Shown: positions 1-10,705, counted from the stretch's first letter. The stretch is 64,000 bases of DNA from Hordeum vulgare subsp. vulgare (GCF_904849725.1 NC_058521.1:560438176-560502175); one strand, 5' to 3'. Notes: a model not told the origin generated them from the sequence alone. Program-made: numbers and translations.

Positions 1-1807
1 CGCAGTCATCGTTATATGACTCCTCAAGAGCCAAACGAAGAGTGCGCTCCTTTTCTAGAGCAATAGATAATTCAGCAATTTCATCGGCATAGTCACGACT
101 GTGTCCCTGAAGCTCAGAGATGGTCTCCTCATGAGACTCAATGAGGTCAGTGGCCTCACCCAGTTCTTCCAAGAGAGCAACAAAGGGCATCTTGGATTCT
201 CCCTTAATAGTGCACAGAAACTTGTCAAGATCATGCTCATTAAGTTCCCCAACATCACTGTCATCAACACAATTTAACAATGAAGGAGTAGTAGCGATGT
301 TGGTCTTAGTGATGGGAGTTACCTGATTGATACCTTTTGCCATGAGGCACTTGGTGATGTGGTTCTCGTTGGCGGCGTTGAAGAGAGACACCTTCTGGGG
401 AGAGGTAGTGGCAATAGCAACAGTTGCCGTTGCCACTGCATCATCATCATCATCATCGGAAGGGTACTCTTCAAGGGCCACCATCCCTTTTGGGTGGGGT
501 TTCTTCACAAAGTTGTTCTTGATTGGAAATGATTTGGTTTTGTCTTTGCGAATGAGCTTGCCCCCGTTGTCTTCCCTTTTCTCATAGGGACATTCGGCCA
601 CGAAGTGGCTCACGTTACCACATTTATAACATGTCCTCACTCGTTGCTTGGGTTTGAAACCACTCGAGTTGTTCTTGGTGAAGGTGGGTCTTGAGTTCCT
701 CTTGTTGCCCCAGAATTGCCTTGATGCAAGAGCCATGTGCTCATGATAGGCATACTTTGTGTCTTCAGGGCAGCTCTCCTCTTCCTCATCCTCTTCTTCT
801 TCTTCAAACATTGCTTTTGCTTTTAGTGCAAGGTTGGGTGAAGTTGCCTTTGAGAGAACACGAGCAAGTGCATTGTCGGCTGTTTCGTTCATGATTGACA
901 TTGCAATGAATTCATCCAACACCTCACTGTAAGACAAGGAGTGGAAGTCTGGCCGCTTACGAATGACAGATGACATGGCTTTGTTGAAAGGCATGATGGC
1001 TTTGAGAAACTTGCGCTTGACCCATGTATCATCCACATCCTTGCTCCCATGATCCTTGAGTGCCACAGCAATAACAGTCACCCTCCGATAGAGATCACGA
1101 GGGTCCTCGTCTTCCTTCATCACAAACTCATCGGCCTTATCAAGGATCACTTCATAGTTGGATCGTTGAATGCTTGAGCTTCCCTTGTACAACACCATAA
1201 TATGCTCCAAACAATCTTTGGCCAAAGTGAAGGGATGCAAGTGAGGAAGATCTTCAGGTGGCACTGCAGACTAGAGAATAAACAAGGCGGAGTGATTGTA
1301 TTGATTGTCTGGATCTTCTCTTGGAGTGAGGTTGCTTGGATCATGGGGATAATATCCTTGCTCGATGATTCTCCACAAGTTGGTTGAGCTGTGATTCAAA
1401 TGAGACTTAATAGAAAATACCCAGTTAGCAAAGTCACCTTTCACAAGCTTAGGAGGAGGACCAACAGGATTAAGACGCGGTGCGGGACCGGGTCCTCCAT
1501 AGACCATGGGGGTTGGAACTGAGGCATATGTTCCAGTCCCATCCTTTTCGTGAGATGAGGAAGGTCGCATACCTTTAGCCGCTTCCTTAGAGGAATTGGC
1601 CTCCGAATCGGTGTTGGTGGGTTTAACCACTAACGCCGGTTCAGGTGGACTTTTAAATCCCTCAATTAACTCTTTAAGCATGGTCTTGACTTCGTTCGTC
1701 AAGGACGTCTTGAGGGCGGCTATAGACGTATACAAGTCGTCCCTTGTGACCGAAGTCAAGTCCATGGCCTCGGGTTGCCCATGGTTAATTCCCTCTTCGC
1801 CTTCCAT
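1..1807 (-). pseudogene. Copia gag (N-terminal part), broken
   Basis: Gag, the nucleocapsid precursor that packages element RNA in the cytoplasm, starts at the ATG at 1807 (MEGEEG...), 37 bases after the primer binding site. A capsid-like segment with GDFANW and SIKSHLNHSSTN lies near residues 120-140. A TAG at 1271-1273 stops the frame after 178 codons where the sister element has CAG (Gln). Around 1150-1210 there are indels relative to the sister. The original frame is open again further on: an acidic Glu/Asp stretch (about 780-815) and a CCHC zinc knuckle (CYKCGNVSHFVAEC, plus-strand 586-631) can be read, then a basic and coiled-coil-rich region to base 1. It is not expected to be functional. 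Confidence 0.75.
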
Positions 1808-1843
1808 ACTCTTCGGGTGGTGAAACCCTTAATAAAGAGACGT

Positions 1844-1856
1844 GGCTCTGATACCA
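1844..1856 (-). other. Primer binding site (tRNA-iMet)
   Basis: The minus-strand sequence TGGTATCAGAGCC matches the 3' end complement of initiator tRNA-Met. It lies two bases downstream of the LTR end (1859), as expected for minus-strand DNA priming in Copia elements. Confidence 0.85.
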
Positions 1857-2590
1857 ATTGAAAGGATCAATATGGTTGACTAGAGGGGGGGGGTGAATAG
1901 GCAACGACCACTTTTTAATTAATCTTAGCAAGTTAGGGTAAACTACATATGGGTTCACAAATATGACAACAATGTGGTGAACCGTAATGAAGCTAGCAAC
2001 GATAGCTACTAAGACAAGTAAGGGAAATATAACAACATAAGCATACACAAAGTAAAGGTTAGAGATAACCACAAGTGGAACCAATGAAGACGAGGATGTG
2101 TTACCAAAGTTCCTTCCCTTTGACAGGAAGTACGTCTCCGTTGGATCGGTGTGGAGGCACAATGCTCCCCAATAAGACACTAAGGCCACGTATTCTCCTC
2201 ACGCCCTCGCACGATGCAAGGTACCGTGATTCCACTATAGGTGCCCTTGAAGGCGGCGACCGAACCTTTACAAACAAGGTTGGGGCAAACTCCACACAAA
2301 GCTTGGAGGCTCCCAACAAGACCACGAAGCTTCACCACAATGGAATGTGGCTTCGAGGTGACCTCAACCGTCTAGGATGCTCAAACACCCAAGAGTAACA
2401 AGATCCGCAAGGGATTGGTGGGGGAATCAACTTTTCTCTTGGTGGAAGTGTGGATCTAGGCCTTCTCAACCAATCCCTAAAGAATCAACAAGTTTGATTG
2501 GTTAGGGAGAGAGATCGGGCACTTTTGAGCTTAGGGAGCAACAATGGAGCTTGGGTGGGAAAGAGATAGGGTTCCACAGCTAGAAGAACC

Positions 2591-2600
2591 CTTTATATAG
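2591..2600 (-). promoter_or_regulatory. LTR TATA box
   Basis: CTATATAAAG on the minus strand, about 45 bases downstream of the palindrome array. The same box sits at the same place in the two other LTRs of this family, so it is probably the core promoter of genomic RNA. Confidence 0.65.
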
Positions 2601-2642
2601 TGGGGGAAAAATCCAACCGTTTTCCCACTCACAGCCCGTGCC

Positions 2643-2945
2643 TAGCGGTACTACCGCTGGATGCAACGGTACTACCGCTAGCACTCCAGCGGTACTACAG
2701 CTGGGCCCGTGGTAGTGCATAAGCACTACCACCGCCAAGAAATTCTTCGCAAAAAGGTCCGTCCACGTACAACTGCTAGGAAGGCGGTACTAAGCTCCTG
2801 GAGCGGTACTACCGCCCGCCAGCTAGCGGTACTACCGCCAGCTAGCGGTACTACCGCTGGATGCAGCGGTACTACCGCTAGCACTCCAGCGGTACTACCG
2901 CTAGGGTTAGCGGTACTACCGCTAGGCCCAGCGGTACTACCGCTG
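2643..2945. repeat. Array of AGCGGTA-C-TACCGCT palindromes
   Basis: About ten copies of a 15-nt near-perfect palindrome (7-base arms, one central base) separated by 6-25 bases, including copies near 2644, 2801, 2844, 2887 and 2929. Some copies are mutated in one arm. The array lies immediately upstream (element sense) of the LTR TATA box. Similar arrays occur in all LTRs of this family and in the internal region of the complete element. Confidence 0.85.
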
Positions 2946-3271
2946 GGGGACCCTTTGCAAAGATGAAGGAAACACTACGACGGGAGCCACTCCAAAGTTG
3001 CCGGCAAGGGGGAAAATATGTGAAGTGTGCGTGTGCGAGATTGATTCCACCCAAACCTTTCCACTACGGTTCCCCTCTTAATAGTACGACTTTCCTATGA
3101 CTCAAATAAAGAGAATCATAGAGAAGACCGTGCTTCTATTCCACGAAAGAGGGGGCGAGTCGTCTTGTGCCGTTGACGTGTGTTATCTGAAATCTTAACA
3201 CACACGGTTAGTCCTTTGCGGTACTGTCATCAATCACCAAAATTACTTAGGCATAAACTATGCCCCAACAC

Positions 3272-3835
3272 CCATGACATCAACCAAGACATCACCGAGT
3301 ACACTAAAGTAAATAGGACATAATAATGACATCACCTACTACATTAAGGTACATGTGTCATCACCATGACATCACCCACTACATTAAAGTAAAGGTGACA
3401 TAATAATGACATCACCTACTACATTAAGGTACATGTGTCATCACCATGACATCACCCACTCCTTTTAAGGTACATGTGTCATCATCATGACATCACCCAC
3501 TATATTAAAGTAAAGGTGACATAATAATGACATCACCTACTACATTAAGGTACATGTGCCATCACCATGACATCACCCACTTCTTTTAAGGTACATGTGT
3601 CATCACCATGACATCACCTTACTACTTTATGGTACATGTGTCATCATCCTGACATCACCTACTACATTTAAAGTACGGGTGACATAATCATGACATCACC
3701 TTACTACTTTAAGATACACATGTCATCACCATGACATCATCCACTATATTTAAAGTATCGGTGACATAGTTATGACATCACCATACTACTTTAAGGTACG
3801 TGTGTCATCTCCATGACATCATGCACTATTTATGA
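3272..3835. repeat. 40-bp minisatellite (80-bp higher-order dimer)
   Basis: Monomers start with TGACATCACC at 3327, 3367, 3407 and 3447, exactly 40 bases apart, then drift to 41-43 bp. Two types alternate: one with AAGGTACATGTGTCATCA and one with AAAGTAAAGGTGACATAA, giving an 80-bp dimer. About 14 monomers are visible, and the right-hand ones are the most diverged. Each monomer junction joins TGTCATCA-type and TGACATCA-type sequences, so the array is rich in short inverted repeats. It is probably part of the adjoining Copia LTR. Confidence 0.85.
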
Positions 3836-4864
3836 CAAATTTTCATTGTCTTTGAAACTAATTCCGGTTTTCTCTCCTGAACTTTTCCGTTGTCTCCGAA
3901 ACTTTTTTGGCGATTTTCTCTCACACTCCGTGTTTAGTATTCAGTAGATACATGACCCTTAAGCGTGTGACCCTATAGGTTCGGTCAAGTATAGACATGA
4001 GAGGAACACTTTCCGATCAATGATCAACATCGGAGCCGTGGACACCCATATTGACCCCTACACCCACACGAATACATATTCGAGTGAACTATTAGTTTGT
4101 TGTGTGCTATTCCTATTGCTTCATGATACGATGCAAAATACCTGAGGCGAGATTTGTCGGCACCCCATGGATCAACAACTTGTACACTATGCGAGTTACC
4201 TCATTACCAGTTTTATTCTCCTTACTCCTTTCCATGTTTCAGCATCCCTTTGATCAAATCACATTGTGTCTGGCCAGACGATTATGGATATCGTAACACC
4301 GAGAGGGGACAAGAATATCTCTCCATTATCGGAGGAGCAAATCCCAATCTTGAGCTACCAAGTTCCTTGTCATACTTTTCCGTAAACCCGTAAGCCGCCG
4401 TAATAGCCACCCTAGTACAGATGGCGTTTAACAAACCCCAAAGTTCACGAAGCAAGTACGAAGTAACTCGATACTATGATGGTCTAAGGAATTATGCAAA
4501 CGTTAACTATCTCTGTGTTATTAACCATTAACTTGTGATGAATGTATCTCATAGCATAACACCAATGCGGGTCGATTCAACACAAATGTTCTTCTAACAT
4601 TGTGCCCTCAAAATTGCCGGCATAGCCATGCCCATGACCAGAAAAACAAGATTATCATGCAATACTTGAGCTAATCATAGGGGAATGACTAGGAATACAA
4701 TTTTCCGTTTATTATACCACACGTGCACATGAGTTTCCCTCCGAGCCTCGTGGATATTGTAGACTCAAGAATCATTGGGGTTATAGCATGGATCATAAAC
4801 ATTCATTACAAAACTGGAGATACAAAGTAACTGTTATTACAGCCTCTAGGGCATATCTCCTACA
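3836..4864 (-). repeat. Diverged Copia LTR (Angela-related), truncated or solo
   Basis: On the minus strand it starts at 4864 with TGTAGGAGATATGCCCTAG, the same opening pattern as Angela-type LTRs (TGTTGGAATTATGCCCTAG). Further in it keeps weak collinear similarity with them, for example the block near 3960-4080 containing GACACCCATATTGACCCC on the plus strand. No PPT or PBS adjoins it. The 3' (U5) end is not clear and may include the minisatellite. It could be a solo LTR or a remnant. Confidence 0.55.
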
Positions 4865-5060
4865 CTAGCCTTGGTCGAAGCCGACGACAGGCGTCGCATA
4901 TCTTTTTGGAGGGGTCTTCGTTAGAGGGCCTAAGACCCCCTCTCTCGCATTCCGGGGGAAACCTCAGTTCCAGGTTCCTAGAGAAGATGATGGCGGCGCT
5001 CTGGTATCGCGTTCCTCCTTGGAGGCTTCATTTTGGAGTGGTCTTGGCCTACGAGAGCCA

Positions 5061-5551
5061 TCGGTTCGGGCGGTGCACAGTCTCGGTGTCGGCGTGGAAA
5101 TCGGAGCGGCGGTTCCGAATCTCGTCGTCCTGGAGGGGTGTCGGCATTTGTCTCGTGGGTGACAGTGTCGTTGGCCATCCTGGTGCGCGGCCTCAGGGTC
5201 GGCGTGGATATCGGAGCGGCGGCTCGAGATATGGTTGTGTGGTGTAGACTTTGATTGCTCGGGTGATGAAGTTGGCTGCTAGCCTGGTGCGTGGCCTCGG
5301 GGTCGACGTGTGTGGTTACCTTATGTCCGTCGGAGCGGCGGCTCGAGAGATAGATGTAGGGCGTCGGCTCCGGTTGCTTGGGCAGCAGGGCACACACACC
5401 TCGCCTGGTGCGCGACCTTGGGGTCGGCGTGGATGCCGGAGCGACGGCTTCGGATTTGATTGTAGGGTGTCGGCTACGGGTTGCTCAGGTGATGTAGCCG
5501 GCGGCTCGCCTGGTGGGTGGCCTCGGGGTTGGCGTGTGTTGTTGATACCCT
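5061..5551. repeat. GC-rich degenerate tandem repeat, about 105-121 bp unit
   Basis: Units beginning GCCTGGTGCGYGGCCTCGG recur at about 5179, 5283, 5404 and 5509 (spacings 104, 121 and 105), with a more diverged copy near 5063. Each carries GTCGGCGTGGAT and GGAGCGGCGGCTCGAGA blocks. Several short open frames on both strands are by-products of the GC content. The origin is unknown. The downstream tail near 5580-5630 (TTAATTAATGAAT) would fit a LINE 3' end, but this is weak. Confidence 0.65.
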
Positions 5552-5639
5552 TTGGGGGCGTGTTGTAACGGTTTTCGTCCGGATTTTCGTTAATTAACCG
5601 CACAACTCTCTTCTATCTTAATTAATGAATCGGGCCCTC

Positions 5640-6620
5640 ATGACCGTGTTTAAAAAAATCTAAATTTTGTGGTATCAAAAAATGTTCACAAATTTTAAAA
5701 AATGTTTGATATTTAAAACATGTTCACAATTTTGAAAACAAATGGTTATAGATCTTGGGCGTCTAGATAAAGTTATAGATCTTGGGCTGGGGTACCTAGG
5801 GATCAACCAGCTAGTAGATAAAAGCCAGATCCTTACTTCGATGACTCAATTGGGTCGTGGGAGACACTTTCAAAACTTAGGGATTCCCAAAACATTAAAG
5901 ACGGTTAGACCTCCAAAAACTTAGGGAGTATATATTTTGAGGGCTTAAAAATGTACAAATCAACGTAGGAAAGTACATAGGTGGACATCCATATATATTG
6001 GGGGAAACTAAAATTTGGGGTTGAAGAAATTTGTAGACTGCCCTTGAAAACAATGCGACTAGACTTCTAAAATTTGGGGGAAACTAAAGAAAATAAGGAC
6101 CGTTTTCATCAATTTACAAGCCAACTCAAAAACATCAATTAGAAACAAAAAGGGGAAATATTAAAAGGGCATACCCTTCCACAAATTTACAAGCAAAATT
6201 TCAAAAGTTCAATGGGTCTCCCAAGATTGAAAAGAAATTCCAAAATACACGGATAAGCTTCAAAAAAATTACAAATAACTTAGAAATATTTGACAATGCT
6301 TTAGAAAACCGCTTAAGTTTGCTACCCAAAATAGTAACTACTCTTGCTCTTGCACTTCCGCAAACGAGGATGGATTCATGTTGAATGACCTAAACTTGCA
6401 CGTGTCAATCCAAGCAGCACCGGGAGGGACAAAGCCGTGACATGTCTCAAGGCACACAGTTCACGTGCATGTCGCAGTGATGAGAGTGTTTCCGGAAAAG
6501 AGAGCGGGCACGTGTGTATATGGGTGTGGTGAAGAGTGGCTAGTAGAAAGTAGAAACTAATGACGTGCATGGTAGGCTGCATTAGGTCGATCCACGCGTG
6601 TGTGGGATGAAATCGGCCTC
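5640..6620. other. AT-rich non-coding stretch, no gene seen
   Basis: A region of low coding potential with short repeated phrases. GTTATAGATCTTGGGC occurs at 5745-5760 and again at 5772-5787, and TTGGGGGAAACTAAA-type blocks recur near 5998 and 6073. The wording near 5660-5740 (TTCACAAATTTTAAAAAATG) is common in grass transposon internal sequence. No family can be assigned. Confidence 0.4.
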
Positions 6621-7105
6621 TTTGGTTGCCTGAGTTGCATTAGTTTCCTGGTCCGCATGAACCTCAAAGCAGCTCTCGGCGTCATTCTGAAGGAACAGTT
6701 GAACAATGAGTTTTTGCAAGCCAAGCTCGCTCGGGCCACATTTGGTGAGCGCCTGCATGCATGGGGAAACGCGGGAGACGACACATCGTCTCATAACTCA
6801 CCATGCTCCCTCTCATCACCTCCCTCACCGCTTCACATGCGCCCCCCTCTCCCCTCATAATCGCCCGTTCGGTCTCTTCGATGACAGGGCCGTCCTCTCG
6901 CCGCGCCTCACCCACTCTGGTCAGCGCTCGCAGCAACCCTATCTGCCTCTAAGAGAGATGGATGGCCGATCTCTCTGCCTGTGGACAGGATCTCCACGCG
7001 GTGCTCCGGGCGTCGTCCCCATTCTGCACCATGTCGCGGCCCCGGGCCAATGCAACACTGTCATAGCATACTCTAGCACCGCCACCTCAGTCGAACCTCA
7101 TCATC
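6621..7105. other. Unassigned sequence upstream of the B3-like fragment
   Basis: Open frames here overlap on both strands and show no recognisable domain or codon bias. CCTCTTTGGTTGCCTGAG at about 6618-6635 resembles the terminal sequence of some grass DNA transposons (GTTTGGTTGC type), but no convincing matching terminus or target site duplication was found. Confidence 0.25.
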
Positions 7106-7382
7106 GTGGGCTCGACAACGTTGGGGTTACCAACTCCATCGCTTGCGCTTTGGCTGGACCCATGGATGGGGGTATTTTTACCCCATTCGAGGGTTTACTC
7201 CCCTGTGTTCGGTGTAAGTGGAGGGGAGCTCGATCACACGGCTCTCTTCTTCGAGTCGGTGAGTGACGAGGACTACAGTTGCGGCCCTCGGAATGGCCAC
7301 CTCTTCTTCGGCACCAACGACACCCCTGTTCCTGCCGGGGTTTTCTCCATGCCCGGCGTACGCTCCACCGAAAACCCCCACC
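7106..7382 (+). pseudogene. Possible upstream exon of the B3-like fragment
   Basis: A plus-strand frame from 7106 gives protein-like sequence towards its end (ELDHTALFFESVSDEDYSCG...) and is followed by a plausible donor (CCACC|GTAAGC, intron from 7383). A possible acceptor (TTTTACTCGCAAG) lies at 8189-8201, just before the B3-like segment. The reading phases do not match with these two sites, so the link is doubtful, and a chance open frame is quite possible. Confidence 0.25.
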
Positions 7383-7429
7383 GTAAGCTTCCAATCTCCC
7401 TCTTGATTCCTAGTTAGGCTTCTTAGGGT

Positions 7430-7925
7430 GGATTCAATTGGATTATATCTCATTTCATTCGACCAGATTCGATGTGAATCCACTGATTTTTGTTTGAATC
7501 AGAATGCATGATGTGTTGGTACTGCTTAGATGAAAATGCTTCTACCTTAAGCATGATATATGACGTCAATGTAGGCACAACGTTATTGCCTATGGTAGAT
7601 TTGATTGTTCACTTCACATTTAAAGTGCTTTAGATGCTACTTATGTGATGTTCTTATTGTTGTGCTGTTGTTCTTGCCGTTGTTAGTGCCATTGTTGATG
7701 TTGTTAGTACATGAGCTTGCTGGTGTTAGTGCCATTGTTGTTGTTGTTAGTGGTGTTCTTGGTGCTATTGTAGGTGTCTAAGTTTGTATGTTGGTACATT
7801 CATAGTGCATAGGCTATGTGACTGCATGATAAACATAGAACAATGCATGTGCATGCTAGTAGGATCAATCTGAATGCCCAAAATAGAAGTAGGACCAACT
7901 TGATTGCATGATCAACACATGAATT
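7430..7925. other. Non-coding, GTTGTT-rich low-complexity sequence
   Basis: Between the possible exon and the TGATCA cluster lies AT/GT-rich sequence with repeated GTTGTTAGTGCCATTGTTG wording (7680-7770). No gene is seen. It would fit an intron. Confidence 0.35.
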
Positions 7926-7929
7926 TGGC

Positions 7930-8110
7930 GTGATCTGATAGCACTAGTCATTGATATCTATGATCATTGCTAGCTCTGATCATTGACCGGACTGATCGGT
8001 GTTATCTTTGATCATTGATACTTCTGATCACCATTAGCACTGATCACTGCTAGCTTTAATCATTGGCATTTCCACTTGTTCAATGCTCAAATCTGATCAT
8101 AGCATGTTAG
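7930..8110. repeat. Cluster of TGATCA palindromes
   Basis: TGATCA or a one-base variant occurs about ten times in 180 bases, often as CTGATCAYTG or TTGATCATTG, spaced roughly 13-27 bases apart and mixed with GCTAGC blocks. It looks like a strongly eroded short tandem repeat. Confidence 0.5.
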
Positions 8111-8204
8111 AGTGCAAATGACAATGATCAACACTCATTGCCTTTAATTAGTGCCAATGATCATCTCTCATTTGCTAACCGTCGTCCATTTTACTCGCAA
8201 GATA

Positions 8205-8770
8205 ATGAAGACGGAGTGGAACACCATCGACAAAGGAGCGTGGGCCGTCGTCAGCGTAGAGGGTGCTGAAGACCTCATCCCCACAAACTGGTGGTTGAAG
8301 AGGGAGGTGGTTCCTAGCAAGGTGAAATACACGAGGTTGCCGCTCGGCGCCGACAGGAGGCCAAGAACCGACCACGGGGATGGTGCACGAGAACCTATCA
8401 AGTTCTACGTGCTGATCCAAGACCAGGAGGACATCGCCATGTTGGTCATCCCGCATGCCTTCAGGCCGGTGTTGAGGCAATAGTTGTTCCTTGGCCCTGC
8501 ACGCATCGTTAGCTTCTCTGCCAACAAGTGGTGCGAGTTCTGGGTCGAGATGGAGTACTCAAGGGCCACATGGTGCTCGGGAACGACTTGTAGTACTTTT
8601 GAAGGCGGCACAAGATCGTCCCTGACGACCTCATAGTCCTCAGGCTCTTCGACCTAGGACTGAAGGTGGAGATCTTCAACGCCAACACCTCAAACATCTG
8701 TAGGGTCCGTTGCTCCAAGCACAATTGCATCGGCGACATATTGCATGCCCTCCAGCTTGTCTTTCTCTAG
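8205..8770 (+). pseudogene. B3 DNA-binding-domain-like gene fragment, broken
   Basis: B3 domains bind DNA in plant transcription factors. Reading from ATG 8205 (MKTEWNTIDKG...), the segment LVIPHAFRPVLRQ fits the start of a B3 fold. After a TAG (8481-8483) the same frame continues with FSANKWCEFWVEM, which fits the K-W-x-V strand. A one-base frameshift near 8555 then leads into GNDL-stop-YF, RRHKIVPDDLIVLRLF and GLKVEIFN, which match the usual second half of the fold (W..F...H.I..GD..VFR). TAG at 8591-8593 and TGA at 8600-8602 interrupt it, and a TAG at 8768-8770 ends it. Two of the internal stops stand where Trp would be usual. With at least three stops and one frameshift it cannot encode a full protein. 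It may be a captured gene fragment, given the Helitron-like end downstream. Confidence 0.55.
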
Positions 8771-9573
8771 GTCGTTTGTAAAGTACGAACTAAGTTAAGT
8801 TTGAACTAAAGCTTCATCGTCTCTTTTCTTGTGAGCTTGTCCATATTTTTCCTAGGGACCAGCACACTGAGGGTCTAGCAGGGGCATGGGATGTCCTGCT
8901 GTTTAAAATTTATGCTTTGTACTACTTATGATGTGCATGTTCTTGATGTTCTTGCATCGTCCTTGTTGTTCTTTTTGTTGTTCTTTCTGAAATTGTCGTG
9001 TGTGTGTGTGTGTGTGTGTCTTGTGTGCTGTAAAATGGATGGTAAGTCCACCACATTTGAAAGGGGTGAGCAGAATAACTACCTGCACGTAGCCAAACAG
9101 TTGTGCTTTGCATCTACTCACCCCTAAAGCACAAACACAAGCAACCAAACAACATGCCACCATCCGGGACTTGATGCAATGAAGGCAACCAATCAACATA
9201 CACTTGTTTGTTTTTTGCATGCATTACCTCAACCAGGCCCAAATGGGCCAAGTATGCAAAGTGGCAAAAAACGGTGCATGTAACCAAACGCGTCCTAACC
9301 GACTAGGGAAACATAGCGTGCCCCATAGGTTTGTCTGGGTAGAGTAATCGTGCCCAAAGTCAAATTAAGTATAGATATGTGGAATGCAGTCAAACACTAA
9401 ATTTATATAAAATGCGATCAATTTTTCTTTGGCACAAACCTATATACAGAAAGTTAAAAAATATAAGAATATAATCTAATCTATTGTGCACTCATTATCC
9501 TTAAACATTTTATGGAAACCTTATCCTTATTGTTTTTCAATAACAATGATAGTGTCCTATATAGTATCCATGG
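8771..9573. other. Non-coding sequence between B3-like fragment and Helitron-like end
   Basis: Contains a GT microsatellite, then a stretch (9170-9300) with GGTGCATGTAACCAAACGCG, which resembles an inverted GTTTGGTTACATGCACC-type transposon terminus. From 9350 on it is AT-rich. No gene is seen. Confidence 0.35.
8998..9020. repeat. (GT)n microsatellite
   Basis: About ten GT units, uninterrupted. Confidence 0.85.
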
Positions 9574-9604
9574 AATCCGTACGGATGCACGGGTTGATGA
9601 CTAG
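9574..9604 (+). mobile_element. Helitron-like 3' terminus
   Basis: The sequence has a perfect 12-base palindrome ATCCGTACGGAT, then GCACGGGTTGATGACTAG, and is followed by T. Grass Helitrons end in CTRR after a GC-rich hairpin, commonly with a GCACGGG element, and insert between A and T, so the pattern fits. The 5' TC end is not identified. One weak option is TCTAATCTATTG near 9475, which would make a roughly 130-bp non-autonomous copy. Alternatively a larger Helitron carrying the B3-like fragment could begin further left. Confidence 0.4.
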
Positions 9605-10705
9605 TTGCCAAAGTTCATCTTTCTTGGGCAAACCAAATTCAACCTTGTTTCTTTTTCCGGATTTATGGCGTAGCATGGACACTTTGCTAGTTAAAAAAGG
9701 TATGAATTGGATGAAACACATTAATCATCCACTACCATACAACTTATTAAAGTTTGGGTATGTCATTCCATTTTATCATGCAGATCATATCAATGTTTAC
9801 TGTTGATGACATAGTTATATATCATCTGTATAATCTAGGTTGGAAGTGTACCCGCCATTTTTACGAGGTATAGCCCATTCAAGCACCCAATTTGAGGTGA
9901 ATATGGACAAAAATATGATGTCCATGACTAAGAAAACCGAAATATTGCATAAGTCCAGAGTGCTCAATTTAAACTAAACAACCAAGTTCATATAATCGTG
10001 ACATATCTTGATATTTCATCCATCATAACACATAATTTGATAATAACCAACAAATGGAGGAAAAATTTGAGGAAGAGGGAGAAAAGAAAATTGCAATGTT
10101 GTGCAACCTTGTAGTGTGTCTACTACACTCACTACCCAAATTGGAGTTGGTATCCCCAAGTAATGTCATTTGTTGGCCTACTACCCAACAAGAAAAACCA
10201 TACCTTCGGGAGATTATATAGACGCGTCTTGGGCCTGCTGTCATTGCATGAGAGCTTGAATCTACCTCCTTCATGGGGGCTCATCTCCATATCACTTCTC
10301 TTTCCCACTCGATGATCACTGATCACTATAATGTGCCCTAATCTGCAACAGCGAATCATGATAGATTTGTAGCTTAGAAGGAGAGAAACTAAAAAACTCC
10401 AAGGGAGGATGAATTTACTGCTAGGAACACACTTTGCCTCTCCCTTGAAGATGATATATATTACTCTCCTTTGAATCGGAGAGGAAGGGTAGCTCTACAT
10501 CCACTAAGGGGCAACCAGATCAGCAAGCTTCAATGGATGGTTGGATGTGCCCGAAAGATCGTTAGTCACCGACCTATAAAGGGCAGTGGACTCGAGGGTC
10601 AGATGGATGTCAAGTTCACTTTGGGGGGAGATGTCCGGTCATGAACCAAGATTTCCGAATGTCTGAAGCTGTAGGCGTGATAATCCCCAAGTGTAAGGAA
10701 TCATC
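9605..10705. other. Unassigned non-coding sequence
   Basis: No coding frame of interest, no recognisable transposon domain and no clear repeat. AT content falls towards the right. It ends where an Angela-type LTR begins at 10706. Confidence 0.4.

Larger units (their letters stand above)
1..3270 (-). mobile_element. Ty1/Copia element, SIRE/Maximus-like, left-truncated by window edge
   Basis: Reading on the minus strand, an LTR starting TGTTGGGGCATAG (3270) and ending CCTTTCA (1859) is followed by a tRNA-iMet primer binding site and a gag reading frame that runs off base 1. The sequence is closely related to the 5' part of the complete element at 11241-23353: bases 1-1850 align with about 20130-21970, and 1859-3270 align with 21974-23353. 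Pol and the 3' LTR must lie left of the window. The element begins exactly at the edge of a 40-bp minisatellite, so it probably inserted into that array. The TSD cannot be checked because the other end is missing. The lineage name is inferred from the large gag with coiled-coil tail and from the sister element. Confidence 0.8.
1859..3270 (-). repeat. 5' LTR of the left Maximus-like Copia element
   Basis: 1412 bp, beginning TG and ending CA on the minus strand, and homologous to the LTRs at 11241-12664 and 21974-23353. It contains a C-run next to its 3' end (read as a G-run at about 1886), a TATA box at 2591-2600 and an array of short palindromes upstream of it. Confidence 0.85.

Noticed and set aside
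2709..2966. Repetitive frame encoding AVLPLG-type repeats
   Set aside because: It is the translation of the palindrome array. The same DNA is in the LTR promoter region and is not expected to be coding.
3272..3835. CRISPR-like regular array
   Set aside because: The repeat units are continuous 40-mers without unique spacers, and the context is a plant retrotransposon.
4978..5603. Open frames on both strands over the GC-rich tandem repeat
   Set aside because: By-products of the repeat. Frames change between units, so no conserved protein repeat.
6706..7266. 186-codon plus-strand open frame
   Set aside because: No recognisable domain, many His/Pro/Arg runs, and overlapping frames on the other strand of similar length.
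8898..9220. Open frames around the GT microsatellite
   Set aside because: The products are dominated by Cys-Val or Thr-His repeats from the microsatellite.
6618..9300. DNA transposon with GTTTGGTTGC-type termini
   Set aside because: The two ends match only loosely and no target site duplication was found.
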